Source: Clostridium fallax
GTDB taxonomy: Bacteria > Bacillota > Clostridia > Clostridiales > Clostridiaceae
Direction of reading: 5' to 3'
Assembly (NCBI RefSeq): GCF_900129365.1
Contig: NZ_FQVM01000043.1
Coordinates: forward strand, 1-9,568
DNA length: 9,568 nt
Made by a program: the position numbers and the translations under genes
In this document: positions 5,773-9,568 of the stretch, piece by piece
Numbering within the stretch: position 1 is the first letter of the stretch
Layout: every line of letters starts with the position of its first letter
Notes under the pieces: model-generated
Told to the model about the DNA's origin: nothing
Databases searched by the model: none
What the model saw: only the letters and a program-made list of their open reading frames with translations

Positions 5773-5907
5773 CATATTATGTCATCCTGATAAAAGGGTA
5801 ATTTTCTCTTTTATTGGCTTCGCATATCATTTTTTACTAATTCTAATTGCAAGGATAAGTTCTAAGCAAAAGGATAATGGCGCAAATTATTTTAAAGAGG
5901 TGATATT

Positions 5908-6153
5908 GTGGAAAATAGAGTGGGCGTAATAGCTATAGTTATTGAAGATTTGTCTAGTGCTCCAAAGGTCAATGAAACGCTCCACAGTTTTGCTAATATA
6001 ATAGTAGGTAGAATGGGGATTCCTTATAAAGAAAAAGGAGTTTCTGTAATATCAATAATAATAGATGGAACAACTGATGAAATAAGCGCCTTAACTGGGA
6101 AACTAGGACGTATACCAAAAGTTAATGTTAAATCAGCAATAACTAAAAATTAA
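5908..6153 (+). CDS. TM1266-family iron-only hydrogenase system regulator (ACT/NikR C-terminal-like)
   Basis: An 81-residue protein starting at a GTG (5908) with an extended ribosome binding site AAAGAGGTGAT (5894-5904). The sequence VGVIAIVIEDL...LHSFANIIVGRMGIPYKEKGVSVISIIIDGTTDEISALTGKLGRIPKVNVKSAIT is typical of the TM1266 family, a small ferredoxin-like ACT-type fold found next to the hyd maturation genes. A sensory or regulatory role in hydrogenase maturation is assumed from that linkage; no DNA-binding domain or catalytic residue is visible. Only 51 nt separate its stop from hydG, so the three genes form one operon. A hairpin TTTAGTT/AACTAAA (6167-6185) lies just before the hydG ribosome binding site and could modulate the downstream genes. 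Confidence 0.88.
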   Translation: MENRVGVIAIVIEDLSSAPKVNETLHSFANIIVGRMGIPYKEKGVSVISIIIDGTTDEISALTGKLGRIPKVNVKSAITKN

Positions 6154-6204
6154 CCTTGCCTTTAGGTTTAGTTAACAAAACTAAATTCAAAAGGAGTTTT
6201 AATT

Positions 6205-7617
6205 ATGAAAAAAGATTTTAAAGCTGAAGATTTTATTATTGATAGCGAGATAGTGTCCTCTCTTGAAGAAGGGAAAAAATTAAGTAATGATAAAGAATAT
6301 GTGAGATCTCTTATTGAAAGAGCTAAAGATTTAAAAGGATTATCTCACAGGGAAGCAGCTGTATTACTTCATGTAGAAGATGAAGACTTACTTAATGAAA
6401 TGTATAAACTAGCAAGTGATATAAAAAAACAAATCTATGGGAAAAGAATCGTTCTTTTCGCTCCCCTTTATGTTTCAAATTATTGCGTAAATAACTGTAA
6501 ATACTGTGGTTATAAGCATTGCAACTCATCATTATTCCGTAAAAAACTTACAATGGACGAATTAGCTGAAGAGGTTAAAGTATTAGAAGGCATGGGTCAT
6601 AAAAGACTTGCTTTAGAACTAGGAGAAGATCCTGTTAATACACCTATAGATTATGTATTAGATTGCATAAAAACAATTTATTCATTGAAATTTGATAACG
6701 GCAGCATAAGAAGAATAAACGTAAATATTGCTGCAACTACAATAGAAGAATATAAAAAGTTAAAAGAAGCAGAAATAGGCACATATATATTATTCCAAGA
6801 AACTTATCATAAAGAAACTTATGAAAAGATGCATCCTCAAGGACCTAAACATGATTATAACTGGCATACAACTGCAATGGATAGAGCTAGAGCCGCTGGT
6901 ATTGATGATGTAGGAATAGGAGTTCTTTATGGATTATATGATCATAAATATGATACAGTAGCAATGCTTATGCACGCAGAACATTTAGATAAAGAAACAG
7001 GAGTAGGACCTCATACAATATCAGTGCCAAGACTTAAACCTGCTGAAAATGTAAAAACAGAAGATTATCCTTATCTTGTAGAAGATAAAGATTTTAAAAA
7101 GTTAGTAGCTATTCTTAGAATATCTGTTCCTTATACTGGAATGATAATTTCTACAAGAGAGGAACCTGATTTTAGAGAAGAGGTTTTAGCTGTAGGTATA
7201 TCTCAAGTAAGTGCAGGTTCTTGTACTGGAGTTGGTGGATATTCAGAATCTAAGAAAAACCCAGATGAAAAGCCTCAATTTGAAGTTGGAGATCATAGAA
7301 GTCCTATGGAAATTATGAGAAGTCTTTGTAGCCAAGGATACCTTCCAAGTTATTGTACTGCATGTTATAGAGAAGGAAGAACTGGTGAAAGATTTATGTC
7401 CTTAGCAAAAACTGGTCAAATTCATAATGTATGCTTACCAAATGCCATATTAACCTTCAAAGAATTTTTACTTGATTATGCAGATGAAGAAACTAAAAAA
7501 GTTGGTGAAAAAGCTATAGAAGAAGCTCTTAAATCTATTCCTAAAGAAGCTGCACGAAAAGCTTGTGAAGAAAAATTAATAAGAATAAAAAATGGTGAAA
7601 GAGATTTAAGATTTTAA
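6205..7617 (+). CDS. hydG: [FeFe]-hydrogenase maturase HydG, radical SAM tyrosine lyase
   Basis: HydG cleaves tyrosine to p-cresol and dehydroglycine, from which it makes the CO and CN- ligands delivered as an Fe(CO)2(CN)-cysteine synthon for the H-cluster. The 470-residue length is normal. The radical-SAM motif CVNNCKYC (Cys94, Cys98, Cys101) binds the SAM cluster. The C-terminal CX2CX22C motif (Cys384, Cys387, Cys410) binds the auxiliary cluster carrying the dangler iron. This second motif separates HydG from its paralogue ThiH. The ATG has AAGGAG 8 nt upstream. hydF follows after 17 nt, implying co-expression. hydE is not adjacent. Nothing in the sequence suggests loss of function. Confidence 0.97.
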   Translation: MKKDFKAEDFIIDSEIVSSLEEGKKLSNDKEYVRSLIERAKDLKGLSHREAAVLLHVEDEDLLNEMYKLASDIKKQIYGKRIVLFAPLYVSNYCVNNCKYCGYKHCNSSLFRKKLTMDELAEEVKVLEGMGHKRLALELGEDPVNTPIDYVLDCIKTIYSLKFDNGSIRRINVNIAATTIEEYKKLKEAEIGTYILFQETYHKETYEKMHPQGPKHDYNWHTTAMDRARAAGIDDVGIGVLYGLYDHKYDTVAMLMHAEHLDKETGVGPHTISVPRLKPAENVKTEDYPYLVEDKDFKKLVAILRISVPYTGMIISTREEPDFREEVLAVGISQVSAGSCTGVGGYSESKKNPDEKPQFEVGDHRSPMEIMRSLCSQGYLPSYCTACYREGRTGERFMSLAKTGQIHNVCLPNAILTFKEFLLDYADEETKKVGEKAIEEALKSIPKEAARKACEEKLIRIKNGERDLRF

Positions 7618-7634
7618 TTTAAAGGAGAAATGCT

Positions 7635-8885
7635 ATGTTAGATACACCAAGAGCTAATAGACTCCATATCGCTTTTTTTGGTAAAAGAAATGCAGGTAAG
7701 TCTAGTTTAGTAAATACTCTCACAAATCAATCAATTTCTTTAGTATCTAATACTCCAGGAACTACTACTGATCCTGTTTTTAAATCAATGGAACTATTAC
7801 CACTTGGACCAGTTGTAATAGTAGATACCGCTGGACTTGATGATGAGGGTGCTTTAGGTAACCTTAGAATTAAAAAGACTAAGGAAGTTATGGATAGAAC
7901 TGATTTAGCTGTACTTGTAATTTCCCCTACAATGGGTGAATCAAATAATATTTCATCTATCAATGATTTAGATATAGATTTAAAAAGAGAAGTAGAATGG
8001 ATAAAAGATTTAAAAGAAAGAAATATACCTATTATAGGGGTTATAAATAAAAGTGATTTATTGAATAAAGTAAATATAATAAATTCAAAAGAAATTCAAA
8101 ATTTAAATATTCCTATAATAGAAGTTAGTTGCAAAAATAAAGAAAATCTAAGTTTATTAAAAGAATATATAGTAAATTATGCTCCATCAGATTTTGAAAG
8201 ACCTACAATAGTTGGAGATATAATAAATAAGAAGGCTAAAGTAATACTAGTAGCGCCTCAAGATATACAGGCTCCTAAAGGAAGATTAATTCTTCCTCAA
8301 GTCCAAGTTATAAGAGATTTATTAGATAATGATGCTATGGCTTTAACTGTTAAGGATACAGAGTTAGAACTATTGCTTTCAACACTAAATGAAAAACCTG
8401 ACTTAATAATAACTGACTCGCAAATTTTTAAGAAAATAAATAAAATAGTTCCAGATGATATACCTCTCACATCTTTCTCTATACTAATGGCTAGATATAA
8501 GGGAGATTTATCAGCATTTGTAAAAGGTGCACGAGCTATAGATAAATTGAAACCAAATGATAAAGTACTAATAGCAGAAGCTTGTACGCATCATGCTTTA
8601 AAAGGAGATATAGCAAGAGAAAAAATTCCTCTTTGGCTTAAGGAAAAGGTAGGTAATTCTCTTATAATTGATAATATTTCAGGAATAGATTTTCCTGATA
8701 ACCTAAAAGAGTATAAACTAATAATTCAATGTGGAAGCTGTATGTTTACAAGAAAACAACTTATGAGTAGACTTATAAAAGCAGAAGCATCTAATGTTTC
8801 TATAACTAACTTTGGAGTAGCAATAGCTAAATTAAATGGAATATTAGAAAGAACTGTTAAAATGTTTCCAGAAGCAAAAAAATAA
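7635..8885 (+). CDS. hydF: [FeFe]-hydrogenase maturation GTPase HydF
   Basis: HydF is the scaffold on which the diiron subcluster is assembled and from which it is passed to apo-hydrogenase. Residues 1-~170 form a Ras-like GTPase domain: P-loop GKRNAGKS (16-23), TTTD (43-46), DTAG (64-67) and NKSD (138-141). A dimerisation domain and a C-terminal [4Fe-4S] domain follow. The cluster motif reads C317-x-H319-x45-Q365-C366-x-x-C369. The three Cys are present, but the His that usually precedes CxxC is Gln. Glu315 lies two residues before the first Cys, where glutamate ligation has been reported in some HydF structures. The 416-residue length is normal and the ATG has AAAGGAG upstream. It ends the operon, and the next gene is a convergent 5S rRNA. 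Confidence 0.97.
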   Translation: MLDTPRANRLHIAFFGKRNAGKSSLVNTLTNQSISLVSNTPGTTTDPVFKSMELLPLGPVVIVDTAGLDDEGALGNLRIKKTKEVMDRTDLAVLVISPTMGESNNISSINDLDIDLKREVEWIKDLKERNIPIIGVINKSDLLNKVNIINSKEIQNLNIPIIEVSCKNKENLSLLKEYIVNYAPSDFERPTIVGDIINKKAKVILVAPQDIQAPKGRLILPQVQVIRDLLDNDAMALTVKDTELELLLSTLNEKPDLIITDSQIFKKINKIVPDDIPLTSFSILMARYKGDLSAFVKGARAIDKLKPNDKVLIAEACTHHALKGDIAREKIPLWLKEKVGNSLIIDNISGIDFPDNLKEYKLIIQCGSCMFTRKQLMSRLIKAEASNVSITNFGVAIAKLNGILERTVKMFPEAKK

Positions 8886-8897
8886 AAAAACATAAAA

Positions 8898-8930
8898 CAA
8901 AAGGACTCTTATTAAATAAGAGCCCTTTTG
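8898..8930. terminator. Terminator after hydF (possibly bidirectional)
   Basis: Arms 8898-8911 and 8917-8930 pair at 13 of 14 positions (a single A/C mismatch) around a 5-nt loop. It begins 13 nt after the hydF stop. On the + strand the T's are inside the stem end (CCCTTTTG). On the - strand a T-rich tail follows, so it could also back up the 5S terminator. A further small perfect hairpin AGCAAG/CTTGCT lies at 8945-8959. Confidence 0.65.
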
Positions 8931-8964
8931 ATATATAAATGCTAAGCAAGTTTCTTGCTACAAA

Positions 8965-8990
8965 AAAATCACTCTTATTGGAGTGATTTT
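8965..8990 (-). terminator. Intrinsic terminator of the solitary 5S rRNA gene
   Basis: Perfect 10-bp stem AAAATCACTC/GAGTGATTTT with a 6-nt loop. On the - strand it is followed by further T's, 21 nt beyond the 5S 3' end. Confidence 0.85.
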
Positions 8991-9011
8991 CTTAATATAA
9001 TGTTGTTCTCA

Positions 9012-9128
9012 CCTGGCAACCATCTACTCTCCCACTCAGTCGCCCAAGCAGTACCATCGACCGTTTAAATCTTAACCTTCGTGTTCGGTATGGGAACGGG
9101 TGTAACCCTTAAACGCATTATTACCAGA
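9012..9128 (-). rRNA. rrf: 5S rRNA, free-standing gene
   Basis: About 117 nt on the - strand, from CTGGTAATAATGCG to GATGGTTGCCAGG. The terminal stem pairs CTGGTAA with TTGCCAG, and the conserved 5S cores CACCCGTTCCCATACCGAAC and TGGGAGAGTAG are present. The ends are accurate to a base or two. It has its own promoter upstream and its own terminator downstream. No 16S, 23S or tRNA lies between these signals, so it is a monocistronic 5S unit. It is convergent with hydF. Confidence 0.96.
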
Positions 9129-9153
9129 TTTATTTTTCTCTCAACAATATATT

Positions 9154-9182
9154 ATTATACATATATAATAGGATATTGTCAA
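9154..9182 (-). promoter_or_regulatory. Full-consensus promoter of the solitary 5S gene
   Basis: On the - strand TTGACA (9182-9177), exactly 17 bp, TATAAT (9159-9154). Both hexamers are perfect. The predicted start is ~18 nt before the mature 5S 5' end, implying a short precursor tail to be processed. It lacks the GTCGC start-site element seen at the 16S promoters. Confidence 0.85.
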
Positions 9183-9443
9183 TAATTATATTAAAAATAT
9201 TTTATTTTTATATATAATATCTTATATATATTTTTTATTATTCTTATTTTACAAATTTATTAAATACTATATACCTTTTATATCATCAATACTTTTCTTA
9301 TCTTATTTTTTAATACTTATATTATTTATACATATATTTAACATAAATAATAATTATAGATTTAAATAAAACCACATGAATAAAAAAATCAATAAAAATA
9401 ATATTCGTAAATATCTTTATAATATTTATATTCTTTAATAAAA
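9183..9443. other. AT-rich non-coding spacer
   Basis: Between the 5S promoter and the tRNA-Lys terminator I see no gene, no ribosome binding site with a usable frame, and no repeat I can support. Confidence 0.5.
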
Positions 9444-9476
9444 CAAAAAAATCCTTTAGCATTTGCTAAAGGATTT
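9444..9476 (-). terminator. Strong terminator of the rRNA/tRNA-Lys unit
   Basis: A perfect 12-bp stem AAATCCTTTAGC/GCTAAAGGATTT (9449-9460 with 9465-9476, 4-nt loop) is followed on the - strand by a long T tract interrupted by one G. Its upstream arm begins at the last base of the tRNA CCA, so the gene and terminator abut. Confidence 0.92.
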
Positions 9477-9551
9477 GGTGACTCACCGGGGAATCGAACC
9501 CCGGACACCATGATTAAAAGTCATGTGCTCTACCGACTGAGCTAGTGAATC
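9476..9551 (-). tRNA. tRNA-Lys (anticodon TTT)
   Basis: The 76-nt - strand sequence folds as a standard cloverleaf. The acceptor GATTCAC/GTGAGTC has one G-T pair, the D-arm region is AGCTCAGTCGGTAGAGC, and the anticodon arm CATGA-CTTTTAA-TCATG gives anticodon TTT. The T arm is CCGGGGTTCGAATCCCCGG, and the 3' CCA is encoded. It lies 7 nt downstream of a 5S 3' end, so it is the last gene of an rRNA operon entering from the right. Confidence 0.97.
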
Positions 9552-9558
9552 ATACTAA

Positions 9559-9568
9559 CCTGGCAACC
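9559..9568 (-). rRNA. rrf: 3' end of a second 5S rRNA gene, cut by the right edge
   Basis: The last ten bases, CCTGGCAACC, are identical to the 3' end of the complete 5S gene at 9012-9021. Ten bases alone are weak evidence, but a 5S directly before tRNA-Lys is a common rRNA-operon tail and the strand agrees. Confidence 0.7.

Noticed and set aside
5744..5929. Possible 61-codon gene before the TM1266 gene
   Set aside because: It starts inside the candidate promoter, has no ribosome binding site, overlaps the well-supported GTG start at 5908 and resembles nothing known.
7727..7963. Open frame of 78 codons on the - strand
   Set aside because: Antisense to the GTPase domain of hydF; no start signals.
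1..9568. CRISPR array, phage genes, toxin-antitoxin or defence cluster
   Set aside because: No regularly spaced direct repeats and no genes of these types were found; apart from the IS end, the protein genes are ordinary chromosomal functions.

Overview
The window comes from a very AT-rich, low-GC Gram-positive anaerobe, most likely Clostridium or a close relative. The evidence is the base composition and AGGAGG-type ribosome binding sites, the [FeFe]-hydrogenase maturases HydG and HydF, a PpsR-type regulator of pyruvate phosphate dikinase, and the Clostridium-like 5' end of the 16S rRNA. I cannot name the species.

Layout, left to right. Positions 1-146 hold the right end of an IS3-family insertion sequence, with the transposase C-terminus on the + strand. 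It abuts, without any gap, the first ~120 nt of a 16S rRNA gene on the - strand (147-267). The 16S sequence stops abruptly at the IS, so this rRNA operon appears interrupted. Positions 268-512 carry the rRNA leader (boxA-like element) and at least one, probably two, leftward promoters. An AT-rich spacer follows. Then come three - strand genes: a cold-shock protein (943-1146), a patatin-like phospholipase (1220-2125) and ppsR (2468-3277). A divergent + strand gene at 3520-4272 encodes an unusual LspA-like membrane protein. It converges on aroA (EPSP synthase, - strand, 4380-5675) across a shared bidirectional terminator. Divergent from aroA is a + strand operon of a TM1266-family small protein, hydG and hydF (5908-8885). 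On the right, all on the - strand, are a solitary 5S rRNA gene with its own full-consensus promoter, an AT-rich spacer, a tRNA-Lys(TTT) with a strong terminator, and the last bases of another 5S gene at the window edge.

The protein genes therefore lie between two leftward rRNA units: the tail (5S, tRNA-Lys) of one at the right edge and the head (promoters, start of 16S) of another at the left edge. The TM1266-hydG-hydF operon serves assembly of the hydrogenase H-cluster. HydG makes the Fe-CO/CN synthon and HydF is the scaffold GTPase. The third maturase, HydE, and the hydrogenase itself are not here. PpsR controls PPDK, and AroA makes the chorismate precursor.

The strongest unusual signals are the IS/16S junction, the paired rRNA promoters with a repeated start-site hairpin, the free-standing 5S gene, a His-to-Gln change in the HydF cluster-binding motif, and the enlarged, motif-degenerate LspA homologue. 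I did not find a clearly new multi-gene system.
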